Shown piece after piece: positions 8,875 through 16,582 of a stretch of 64,000 nt of DNA. The notes beneath the pieces are model-generated. The model was not told the DNA's origin and ran no database searches. It saw only the letters and a list, made by a program, of their open reading frames with translations. Numbering within the stretch: the stretch's first letter is position 1; every line of letters begins with the position of its first letter. Location: NCBI RefSeq assembly GCF_014637725.1, contig NZ_BMFC01000013.1:34013-98012 (forward strand), in the 5' to 3' direction. Both the position numbers and the translations under genes were made by a program. This DNA comes from Marivita lacus. Lineage in GTDB: Bacteria > Pseudomonadota > Alphaproteobacteria > Rhodobacterales > Rhodobacteraceae.

Positions 8875-10038
8875 ATGGCAGAGGTCGTGATCACAGGTGC
8901 CGCGCGCACCGCGATGGGAGGCTTTCAGGGCGCGTTTTCCGACGCCTCGGCGGTTGATCTCGGGGGCAGCGCGATCCGCGCCGCATTGCAACAGGCGGGC
9001 GCTCCCGACGTTGACGAGGTGCTGATGGGCTGCGTGCTGCCTGCCGGGCAGGGCCAAGCTCCCGCACGGCAGGCGGGCTTTGCCGCCGGTCTGGGCGAAG
9101 ACGTGCCTGCCACGACCCTCAACAAGATGTGCGGGTCGGGCATGAAAGCCGCGATGATGGCGTTCGACGCCATCGCCCTTGGTCGCGCGACCACAATTGT
9201 TGCGGGTGGCATGGAATCCATGACCAACGCGCCCTACCTGCTGCCCAAGATGCGCGGTGGTGCTCGTCTCGGGCATGGGCAAGTGATTGACCACATGTTC
9301 CTTGACGGGTTGGAAGACGCCTATGACAAAGGCCGTTTGATGGGCACCTTTGCCGAGGACTGCGCCGAAGCGTACCAGTTCACCCGCGAGGCGCAGGACG
9401 ACTACGCGCTGCGGTCGCTGTCCAACGCGCTGGAGGCCCAGAAATCCGGTGCATTCGACGCGGAGATCACACCGGTCACTTTTGCCACCCGCAAGGGCGA
9501 CGTGACGGTGCATGAAGACGAACAGCCCGGCACGGTACGCCCCGACAAGATCCCGACGCTCAGGCCTGCGTTTCGCAAGGATGGAACAGTGACACCCGCC
9601 AACAGCTCGTCCATCTCGGACGGTGCCGCGGCGCTGATCCTGACCACGGCAGAGGCCGCCGGTGACCGCGCCCGCGCCCGGATCGTCGGTCATGCCAGCC
9701 ATGCGCAGGCCCCCGGCCTCTTCACCACCGCGCCTGTGCCCGCGGCGCAAAAGCTTCTCGACCAGATCGGCTGGTCCAAGGAGGATGTGGATCTCTGGGA
9801 GGTGAACGAGGCGTTTGCGGTGGTTTCGATGGCCTTCATGCACGAAATGGGTCTCTCGCGCGACATCGTGAACGTCAATGGCGGTGCCTGTGCGCTGGGT
9901 CATCCCATCGGCGCATCCGGCGCGCGCATCATGGTCACGCTGCTCAATGCGCTCGAAAAGCGCGGGCTCAGGCGTGGGATCGCGGCGATCTGCATCGGTG
10001 GCGGCGAAGGCACCGCCATCGCGATCGAGCGTCTGTGA
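8875..10038 (+). CDS. Acetyl-CoA C-acyltransferase (thiolase)
   Basis: A 387-residue thiolase that condenses or cleaves acyl-CoA. The acyl-accepting Cys86 lies in NKMCGSGMK; the C-terminal GHPIGASGAR His and the CIGGGEG Cys complete the active site. Length is close to biosynthetic acetoacetyl-CoA thiolases, but no phaB or other polymer genes adjoin it, so thiolase subclass and pathway remain open. The start MAEVVI has a good GGGAGG ribosome site; an upstream in-frame extension has no family match. Confidence 0.92.
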   Translation: MAEVVITGAARTAMGGFQGAFSDASAVDLGGSAIRAALQQAGAPDVDEVLMGCVLPAGQGQAPARQAGFAAGLGEDVPATTLNKMCGSGMKAAMMAFDAIALGRATTIVAGGMESMTNAPYLLPKMRGGARLGHGQVIDHMFLDGLEDAYDKGRLMGTFAEDCAEAYQFTREAQDDYALRSLSNALEAQKSGAFDAEITPVTFATRKGDVTVHEDEQPGTVRPDKIPTLRPAFRKDGTVTPANSSSISDGAAALILTTAEAAGDRARARIVGHASHAQAPGLFTTAPVPAAQKLLDQIGWSKEDVDLWEVNEAFAVVSMAFMHEMGLSRDIVNVNGGACALGHPIGASGARIMVTLLNALEKRGLRRGIAAICIGGGEGTAIAIERL

Positions 10039-10040
10039 TC

Positions 10041-10499
10041 ATGGGTGTGGACTACCCGACGCTTGCCAAGACCATCGCCGCGCTGACGGCGGGCGAGACC
10101 GATCCGGTCAGCCTGATGGCCACCGTTGCCTGCGAGGTGCATCACGCCGATGAGCGTTTCGACTGGACGGGGTTTTACCGGGTGGCCGGGCCGAAAATGC
10201 TCAAGATCGGGCCGTACCAAGGCGGTCACGGCTGTCTGACAATCCCGTTTTCACGCGGGGTCTGCGGTGCCGCGGCGCGGACCGGCGAGGTGCAATTGGT
10301 CCCGGATGTGGATGCTTTTCCCGGCCATATCGCCTGTGCGTCCTCGACACGGTCGGAACTGGTCCTGCCGGTGTGGAACGGCAAGGGGCGCCTGCTGGGC
10401 GTGTTCGATATAGACAGCGATCTGCCGGATGCGTTCACGCAAGCGGATGCCGATGCGCTGGATGCGATCCTGAAGCACAGTTTCGCACAAGTGCTTTGA
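10041..10499 (+). CDS. msrC: GAF-domain free methionine-(R)-sulfoxide reductase
   Basis: A 152-residue single GAF-domain protein of the fRMsr family, which reduces free methionine-(R)-sulfoxide. The three catalytic/resolving cysteines expected for the family are present at residues 65, 75 and 99, within GGHGCLTIPF, RGVCGAA and HIACASSTRSE. A GTG at 10035 overlaps the thiolase stop and is an alternative start, so translation may be coupled to the thiolase gene. The role is protection from oxidative damage. Confidence 0.85.
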   Translation: MGVDYPTLAKTIAALTAGETDPVSLMATVACEVHHADERFDWTGFYRVAGPKMLKIGPYQGGHGCLTIPFSRGVCGAAARTGEVQLVPDVDAFPGHIACASSTRSELVLPVWNGKGRLLGVFDIDSDLPDAFTQADADALDAILKHSFAQVL

Positions 10500-10559
10500 C
10501 CTGCGTTCAAGTCCCGGACCATGTCGGGAGAACCCCTTGAACTGGTTGAGTGAAAACCG

Positions 10560-10634
10560 TCACGCCAGCCCGATGAAGGACAGGATGGCGATGACGATCA
10601 CGACGAGACCGACGATGTAGATGATGCTGTTCAT
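10560..10634 (-). CDS. 24-residue hydrophobic membrane peptide
   Basis: A short gene encoding 24 residues that begins MNSIIYIVGLVV and ends SFIGLA; almost the whole peptide is one transmembrane helix. An AGGAG ribosome site sits six bases before the ATG, which argues strongly that it is translated. Similar tiny single-helix proteins are known to me from other alphaproteobacteria, but function is unknown. It is antisense to the gene on its left, with 60 bases between their stops. Confidence 0.7.
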   Translation of the reverse strand: MNSIIYIVGLVVIVIAILSFIGLA

Positions 10635-10842
10635 TGGACACTCCTGACGTTGTTTGATCTTCTCACTCAACAGACAGGGTCGGGAAATTGTTCCTTCGGG
10701 CAAGCGGGTGCCGATATCCTGCGCGAGACCTTTGCCGAGATTCCTTGATCCGTGCTTTCACAATTCCGGATGCGTCGTTCGGTGCGGCGGGTCGGGAATG
10801 TCCGGTGGTGTCCATTCAAAAAACAGACGGTGACACACCTTC

Positions 10843-11400
10843 CTAATATTTTCCCGCTCTCTTGCGGCGTGCGATCCAGTTGGCAGCTGTTTCGTCACCA
10901 ATGACGTTGTTTTCAACGAAGATCGAACAGACCTTGCCGTCTTCCCATCCGCCGACCGCGTCCCAAATCTCGTTCATCGCCTTGATCGAGTCCTTGATGC
11001 CGTTCTCTGTCTTGCTCATTCCGGGAGCAATGCATCCTGCGAGCGTAAAGGCGTTGTCATTCAAAGCGTCGTGAACAAGGTGTGTCCGGATGCCCTCGTG
11101 ATTGAACCGCAGGCATTTGACCTTAACACCGCCTTTGCGATCGGTATTCTTGTAATCGACGACAAGCCTGTAAGTGCCCTTTCGAACAAAGGTGTAGCCA
11201 TTTCCACGCTCGATTGTTGGCCAGGTCTTGTTTCCGAGGGTGAGCTCTCCGAAAATCGTTCCATCCGAATTCGGGGTTACGGATCGGCGGAACGTGAAAA
11301 AGTGGATTCTTTCGAACCCGCATTTCTGGTCGGTCGGCTGGCTGAGAAACGAAAACGGTTCTGCGGGCATCATCGAAAACGAAAACGGTTCTGTGGACAT
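10843..11400 (-). CDS. DUF5675-like protein
   Basis: A 185-residue protein of lower GC content than its neighbours. The core pattern (GELTLGNKTWPTIE, then GTYRL, then HLVHDAL, then GCIAPG with a following GIKDS) resembles the DUF5675 family, found in phages and accessory regions; this match is from memory and moderate. The N terminus carries a 10-residue tandem repeat with EPFSF at residues 4-8 and 14-18, encoded by a 30-base direct repeat. TTGGAGTTGTT before the ATG gives a ribosome site. Likely acquired; function unknown. Confidence 0.6.
   Translation of the reverse strand: MSTEPFSFSMMPAEPFSFLSQPTDQKCGFERIHFFTFRRSVTPNSDGTIFGELTLGNKTWPTIERGNGYTFVRKGTYRLVVDYKNTDRKGGVKVKCLRFNHEGIRTHLVHDALNDNAFTLAGCIAPGMSKTENGIKDSIKAMNEIWDAVGGWEDGKVCSIFVENNVIGDETAANWIARRKRAGKY
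11347..11393. repeat. 30-base-period direct repeat
   Basis: The 17-base sequence AAACGAAAACGGTTCTG occurs at 11347-11363 and again at 11377-11393, a period of 30 bases (10 codons). It encodes the repeated EPFSF units at the start of the DUF5675-like gene. Confidence 0.75.
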
Positions 11401-11465
11401 AACAACTCCAATTGAAAAAAATTTTCTCTAAAGGTCATACGATACCGCACTTTACGGAATCTGGC

Positions 11466-11550
11466 AAGTTTGCAAACTTTCCCATATGAAAATTTCGTTT
11501 GAAATTTCACGAAACCATGCCATGAAATTCCAAGCAGAAATTTCATGGGC
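11466..11550. promoter_or_regulatory. Cluster of operator-like palindromes upstream of the XRE-cupin regulator
   Basis: AAGTTTGCAAACTT (11466-11479) is a perfect 14-base palindrome. It is followed by two GAAATTTC palindromes and by an inverted repeat CCATGAAATT ... AAATTTCATGG that ends just before the regulator start. The AT-rich block sits between the divergent DUF5675-like gene and the regulator, so it is a good candidate for autoregulation and for control of the operon downstream. Confidence 0.55.
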
Positions 11551-11555
11551 GAGTC

Positions 11556-12128
11556 GTGCAGCACGATCCGGTTCTTCACAGCAAGACGTTGGGGGCTGAC
11601 CTTCGGGCGCTGCGCAAGGCGCGTGGGCTGACCTTGCAGGATATCGCGGATCGGTTGGGGCGGTCGGTCGGCTGGGTCAGCCAGATCGAGCGTGACCTGT
11701 CCGAACCGTCGATCACCGATCTGCGTCGCATCGCCAAACTGTTCGATGTGCCGGTGTCGTTGCTGTTCGGCACGCCTCAGACGGTTGCAGAAGAGGCGGG
11801 ATACGTGGTGCGCGCGGGTGCGCGACGGCCGATCGGCAGCGGCGCTTCGGGGCTGATCGAGGAACTGCTGTCGCCCGATCTGTCGGATGATTTCGAAGTG
11901 GTGCATTCCACCTTCCAGCCGCATTCCCGCATCGGCGAGGTTGTGACCCGTCCAACGCAGGAGGTGGGCTATCTCCTGTCAGGCAAGCTTGACCTGATCA
12001 TCAGCGACCGACGCTTTACCCTGACGCCGGGCGACAGCTTCCGGATCAAGGCCGAGCCGTTCGAGTGGATCAATCCCTATGACGCGCCCGCCGTGGCGAT
12101 CTGGGTCATCGCGCCTCCGGTGTATTGA
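11556..12128 (+). CDS. XRE-family transcriptional regulator with C-terminal cupin
   Basis: A 190-residue regulator. Residues about 12-66 form an HTH_3/XRE domain (LRALRKARGLTLQDIADRLG and the following recognition helix), and about 105-185 a cupin fold that may sense a small ligand. The start is a GTG; no better ATG is in frame. It opens a same-strand run of six genes with gaps or overlaps of only a few bases at the next three junctions, ending in two dimethylglycine dehydrogenase-like genes. Regulation of methylamine or amino acid metabolism by such proteins is known; the ligand here is unknown. Confidence 0.88.
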   Translation: MQHDPVLHSKTLGADLRALRKARGLTLQDIADRLGRSVGWVSQIERDLSEPSITDLRRIAKLFDVPVSLLFGTPQTVAEEAGYVVRAGARRPIGSGASGLIEELLSPDLSDDFEVVHSTFQPHSRIGEVVTRPTQEVGYLLSGKLDLIISDRRFTLTPGDSFRIKAEPFEWINPYDAPAVAIWVIAPPVY

Positions 12129-12532
12129 TGAGCGACGTAAATCCCTCTGGCCCGGTTGCCCTGACAGGAAGCTGCCTTTGCGGCGCGGTCACCTATACCG
12201 CCCATGGTGCAGCCGGTGCGCCAGCAGCCTGCCATTGCATGCAATGCCGCAAGCAATCTGGCCATGTCTGGGCATCGTCTTTCGTTCCTGACGGACATCT
12301 CGAGATCACGGGCGACGTGCGCTGGTTTCAATCTTCGGAAAAAGCCCGGCGCGGGTTCTGTCCGACCTGCGGATCGGCGCTGTTCTGGGATCACGAGGAT
12401 GATCCGTTCATCTGTTTCTCGACCGGGTCCATCGACGGGCCGACCGGATTGACCCTGCGCGGTCATATCCACACGGGCAGCAAGGGCGACTATTACGACA
12501 TCAACCCGAACGACCCGCAGCGAGAGGATTGA
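12128..12532 (+). CDS. GFA/CENP-V family zinc protein
   Basis: A 134-residue protein of the glutathione-dependent formaldehyde-activating (GFA) family. The zinc-binding cysteines are visible as GSCLCGAV (near residue 16-23), CHCMQC (about 37-42) and FCPTCGS (about 77-83). The start ATG overlaps the stop of the XRE gene, indicating coupling. Next to dehydrogenases that release one-carbon units from N-methyl groups, a formaldehyde-related role is plausible, but many GFA-fold proteins have other substrates. Confidence 0.85.
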   Translation: MSDVNPSGPVALTGSCLCGAVTYTAHGAAGAPAACHCMQCRKQSGHVWASSFVPDGHLEITGDVRWFQSSEKARRGFCPTCGSALFWDHEDDPFICFSTGSIDGPTGLTLRGHIHTGSKGDYYDINPNDPQRED

Positions 12533-12535
12533 GCG

Positions 12536-13159
12536 ATGTTGGACCTTGCCCTTGCGATCCCGCTTTGGACTTACGTGACCTTCATGGGCGCGGCATTTGT
12601 GCTGTACGTCACTCCCGGTGCCGACATGATGTTCACGCTGGCCAGCGGCATGCGCGGCGGTGCGCGGTCGGGGATGGCGGCGGCAGTGGGGATCGGGCTG
12701 GGCGTCATGGGTCACGTGGTGATCGCGGCGGCAGGTCTTGCCGTGCTGTTGCTCACCTATCCCATCGCCTATGACGCGCTGCGCTACGCGGGCGCGGCCT
12801 ACCTGCTCTGGTTGGCCTGGCACAGCTGGACCGACACGTCCGACACAACCCAGCGCGAGGGCCGCAGCGACACATGGCGCGCGTTTCGCCGGGGGTTTCT
12901 GACCAACATTCTAAACCCAAAGGTGGGCCTCTTCGTGCTGGCCTTCCTGCCCCAATTCGCCAATCCCGCCATCGGCCCGGTCTGGCAGCAGATCCTGATC
13001 CTCGGCACGCTGCTCGCTGTCGGGGAACTGGCCGTCTACTGCGTGCTGGGTGGCTTTGCCGGTCTGGCCGCGGCCCGCATCAAGCGCGCGTCCGGCTGGT
13101 TGGGCAAACTGTCCGCAATCGTCTTTGGCGGGCTCGCGCTGCGCCTTGCCTGGAACTGA
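12536..13159 (+). CDS. LysE-family amino acid exporter
   Basis: A 207-residue membrane protein with about six hydrophobic segments and the LysE/RhtB signature TPGADMMFTLASG near residues 27-39 and NPKVGLFVLAFLPQF in the middle. It likely exports an amino acid or analogue. It starts three bases after the GFA gene and ends ten bases before the first FAD-GcvT gene, so it belongs to the same operon and may relieve a build-up of glycine, sarcosine or a related compound (inference). Confidence 0.88.
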   Translation: MLDLALAIPLWTYVTFMGAAFVLYVTPGADMMFTLASGMRGGARSGMAAAVGIGLGVMGHVVIAAAGLAVLLLTYPIAYDALRYAGAAYLLWLAWHSWTDTSDTTQREGRSDTWRAFRRGFLTNILNPKVGLFVLAFLPQFANPAIGPVWQQILILGTLLAVGELAVYCVLGGFAGLAAARIKRASGWLGKLSAIVFGGLALRLAWN

Positions 13160-13169
13160 GGAGACTTCC

Positions 13170-15608
13170 ATGTCCGATTTCCCGACCTCCACCCGCGTCG
13201 TCATCATCGGCGGGGGTGTCGTTGGCGCGTCCTGTGCCTATCACATCGCCAAGGCGGGATGGGACTGCGTGCTGTTGGAGAAAAACGAGCTGACCGCCGG
13301 GTCCACATGGCATGCCGCAGGGAACTGCCCGTCCTTCAGCACCAGCTGGGCGGTGATGAACATGCAGCGCTATTCGCTGTCGCTTTACCGGACCCTCGCG
13401 GACGAGGTCGATTACCCGATGAACTACCACGTCACCGGGTCGATCCGTCTGGGCCATACCAGGGAACGGATGCAGGAGTTCGAACGCGCCCGCGCGATGG
13501 GGCGGTATCAGGGTCTGGACCTCGAGATGATGTCCGTCGCGGATATCAAGCAGCGCTATCCGTTCATCGAAACCCACGACCTTGCCGGGGGTCTCTATGA
13601 TCCTGACGATGGCGATATCGACCCCGCGCAACTGACACAGGCTCTGGCCAAGGGCGCGCGCCAGATGGGGGCGAAGATCGAACGCTTCTGCCCCGCCACG
13701 GGCGTGACCCGCACCGGCGACGACTGGATCGTGCACACCGACAAGGGCGACATCACCTGCGAAAAGGTGGTCAACGCGGCGGGCTACTACGCCCAGCAGG
13801 TCGGGGAATGGTTCAAGCCTTATGGCGGGCGCACCGTGCCGATGGCGGTGATGAGCCATCAGTATTTCCTGACCGAACCGGTGGCCGAGCTTGAGGCGTG
13901 GTCAAAGGAGAACGGCAAGCTGCCGCTGCTGCGGGACGTGGATTCAAGCTATTACCTGCGGCAGGAAAAATACGGTCTGAACCTTGGACCGTACGAACGT
14001 AACTGCAAGGCGCATTGGGTGACGCCCGACGACCCCATGCCCGACGATTTCAGCTTTCAGCTTTATCCCGACGATCTGGAACGGCTCGAATGGTATATCG
14101 AGGACGCGATGGCCCGCGTGCCGATCCTTGGTGCCTCCGGTGTGGGCCGGGTGATCAACGGCCCGATCCCTTATGCTCCCGACGGTCTGCCCCTGCTTGG
14201 CCCGATGCCCGGTGTGCCCAACGCCTTCGAGGCCTGCGTGTTCACCTTCGGCATCACCCAGGGCGGTGGCGCGGGCAAGGTGCTGGCCGAATGGGTCACG
14301 GAAGGCCAGACAGAATGGGACATGTGGGCGGTCGATCCACGCCGCTACACCGATTACACCGACCAGGATTACTGCACCCAGAAGGCCATCGAGGTTTACG
14401 GCCACGAATACGCGATGCATTTCCCGCGCCATGCCTGGCCTGCGGGGCGCGACAAGAAGCTGTCGGCGGTGCATGATCGGATCATTGCAGATGGCGGCGT
14501 GATGGGCGCCTACAATGGCTGGGAACGCGCCAACTGGTTTGCACAACCGGGCGACGACACCTCCGAGGAAAGCACCCAGACATGGGCGCGATCAGGTCCG
14601 TGGCAGCAGCGCATAAAGGAAGAATGCGAAGCGGTGCGCGACACGGCAGGCGTGATCGCCATTTCCGGCTTCACCCGCCTCTCGGTCGAAGGGCCCGGCG
14701 CGCGCGACCATGTCGATGCGCTCACCTGTTCGGCCCTGCCGAAACCGGGGCGCGTTGGTCTGGCCTATTTCCCCGACGATCGCGGCCGTATCCTGACCGA
14801 GATGTCGGTGATCCCGCAAAGCGACGAGGCGATCTGGCTCATCACCGCCGCTGTGGCGCAGTGGCACGACCGTGATGTGCTGATGCGCGACCTGCCCGAG
14901 GGCGTCACGATCCATGATCGCACGACGAAATACGAATGTTTCCTCGTCACAGGCCCCAAGGCGCGCGATATGCTGGCCCCGCTCACAGGTGCCGATCTGA
15001 CCCTGCCTTGGCTGTCCTATCAGGAAGCGGAGGTCTGCGGCGCGCCTTGCGTGCTCTTGCGGGTGTCCTTCGCCGGGGAACTGGGCTGGGAAGTGCATTG
15101 CCTGACCAATGATGCGCCCGCGATCTACGATGCCATTCTGGACGCCGGGGCGAAACCCTTTGGCATGTACGCCCTCAATGCGCTGCGCATCGAAAAGGGC
15201 TACCGCGCATGGAAGGGCGATCTGTCCACCGATTACACCCTGCTGCAAGGCGGGCTGGACCGGTTCGTCAAGCTCGACAAGCCACAGGATTTCCCCGGCA
15301 AGGCCGCCCTTCTGAGCGAGAAACAGCAGGGCGTGACCAAGCGCTTTGTCACACTGTTGGTCGATGCGGGTGACCATGATGCCCCCTACATGTCGACGCT
15401 CTGGCATGACGGCAAGGTTGTCGGTGAAACCACCTCCGGCGACTGGGGTTACCGGGTCGGTGCCTCCATCGCACTGGGAATGCTGCGCGCCGATCTGGCG
15501 GTGCCGGGCACGGAACTCGAGGTCGACATCTACGGCGAAATGCGCAAGGCGGTGGTCCGGAAGGATGAACCCCTTTGGGATCCGCAAAACGAAAGGCTGC
15601 GCGCATGA
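13170..15608 (+). CDS. FAD-dependent oxidoreductase/GcvT fusion, dimethylglycine dehydrogenase-like (copy 1)
   Basis: An 812-residue two-part enzyme. Residues about 8-400 are a DAO-type FAD oxidoreductase with dinucleotide motif VIIGGGVVGAS; His48 in STWHAAG matches the covalent FAD site of dimethylglycine and sarcosine dehydrogenases. Residues about 430-812 are a GcvT-type aminomethyltransferase domain that passes the oxidised methyl group to tetrahydrofolate. GAGGAG precedes the ATG. The sequence after the His (NCPSFSTSW) differs from copy 2, suggesting a different N-methyl substrate. It overlaps the following methyltransferase gene by four bases. Confidence 0.9.
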   Translation: MSDFPTSTRVVIIGGGVVGASCAYHIAKAGWDCVLLEKNELTAGSTWHAAGNCPSFSTSWAVMNMQRYSLSLYRTLADEVDYPMNYHVTGSIRLGHTRERMQEFERARAMGRYQGLDLEMMSVADIKQRYPFIETHDLAGGLYDPDDGDIDPAQLTQALAKGARQMGAKIERFCPATGVTRTGDDWIVHTDKGDITCEKVVNAAGYYAQQVGEWFKPYGGRTVPMAVMSHQYFLTEPVAELEAWSKENGKLPLLRDVDSSYYLRQEKYGLNLGPYERNCKAHWVTPDDPMPDDFSFQLYPDDLERLEWYIEDAMARVPILGASGVGRVINGPIPYAPDGLPLLGPMPGVPNAFEACVFTFGITQGGGAGKVLAEWVTEGQTEWDMWAVDPRRYTDYTDQDYCTQKAIEVYGHEYAMHFPRHAWPAGRDKKLSAVHDRIIADGGVMGAYNGWERANWFAQPGDDTSEESTQTWARSGPWQQRIKEECEAVRDTAGVIAISGFTRLSVEGPGARDHVDALTCSALPKPGRVGLAYFPDDRGRILTEMSVIPQSDEAIWLITAAVAQWHDRDVLMRDLPEGVTIHDRTTKYECFLVTGPKARDMLAPLTGADLTLPWLSYQEAEVCGAPCVLLRVSFAGELGWEVHCLTNDAPAIYDAILDAGAKPFGMYALNALRIEKGYRAWKGDLSTDYTLLQGGLDRFVKLDKPQDFPGKAALLSEKQQGVTKRFVTLLVDAGDHDAPYMSTLWHDGKVVGETTSGDWGYRVGASIALGMLRADLAVPGTELEVDIYGEMRKAVVRKDEPLWDPQNERLRA

Positions 15609-16477
15609 CGATCACGATTCTGGACGGTGGAATGGGTCAGGAACTTGTCCACCGCTCCGGCGCTACACCAACTCCGCTCTGGGCGACGCAGGTCATGATC
15701 GACATGCCGCATCTGGTGCAGGAGATACATGCCGATTACTTCGCGGCAGGCGCAGGTATCGCCACCACGAACACCTATGCCATCCACCGGGACCGGCTGG
15801 CGGGCACCGGTTTGGAAGACCGGTTCGAAGCTCTGCACCGCACCGCGCTCGACATGGCGCTGGCCGCGCGGGATGCGCATGGATCAGGCCGCATTGCGGG
15901 CAGCATCGGACCGCTGGGCGCGTCCTACCGCGCGGATGTCCAGCCGCCGCATGACAACGCGGTTCAACTTTTTGCCGAAGTGGCGGGGCTGCTGGCGCCC
16001 GACTGCGACCTGCTGCTGATCGAAACCGTGGCCTCGATCGCGCAGACCCGCGCGGCGCTTGAAGGCGCGTTGGGCCATGGCAAACCGGTCTGGATCGCCT
16101 TCACCGTGGATGACGCCGATGGCACACGCCTGCGGTCCGGAGAGCCCTTGGCCGATGCCGTGGCGCTGTCCACCGGCGCGGCTGCGCTGCTTGCCAATTG
16201 CTCCGCGCCTGAGGCGATGCCTCAGGCGATCGACATCCTCAAGGCCACCGGCAAACCGGTGGGAGCCTATGCCAACGCGTTCACGACGATCACCAAGGAG
16301 TTCCTGAAGGACAAGCCCACGGTCGATGCGCTCAGCGCGCGGCGTGATATGGGGCCCGAGGCTTACGCCGATCAGGCCGCGATCTGGGTCGATCACGGAG
16401 CGACGATCCTTGGCGGGTGCTGCGAGACGGGTCCGGCCCATATCGCCGAGCTTGCCCGGCGGTTTGCCGAGACCTGA
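15605..16477 (+). CDS. Homocysteine S-methyltransferase family protein
   Basis: A 290-residue TIM-barrel methyltransferase of the homocysteine S-methyltransferase family. Zinc-binding cysteines are seen in ANCSAPEA (near residue 200) and GGCCETGP (near 273-274), as in betaine-homocysteine methyltransferase. ATGA overlap couples it to FAD-GcvT copy 1. Placed between two dimethylglycine dehydrogenase-like genes, it most likely takes a methyl group from glycine betaine to make methionine and dimethylglycine. S-methylmethionine as donor is the main alternative. Confidence 0.85.
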   Translation: MTITILDGGMGQELVHRSGATPTPLWATQVMIDMPHLVQEIHADYFAAGAGIATTNTYAIHRDRLAGTGLEDRFEALHRTALDMALAARDAHGSGRIAGSIGPLGASYRADVQPPHDNAVQLFAEVAGLLAPDCDLLLIETVASIAQTRAALEGALGHGKPVWIAFTVDDADGTRLRSGEPLADAVALSTGAAALLANCSAPEAMPQAIDILKATGKPVGAYANAFTTITKEFLKDKPTVDALSARRDMGPEAYADQAAIWVDHGATILGGCCETGPAHIAELARRFAET

Positions 16478-16582
16478 TCCAGCATGCGCGCGCCTGCCTC
16501 TTCTCTTTCGTAATTCGCAAACGCCCGCTTTGCCAGACGGTGCGGCATCGCACATCTTGGCCCATCTTTTAGGAGATCATCC

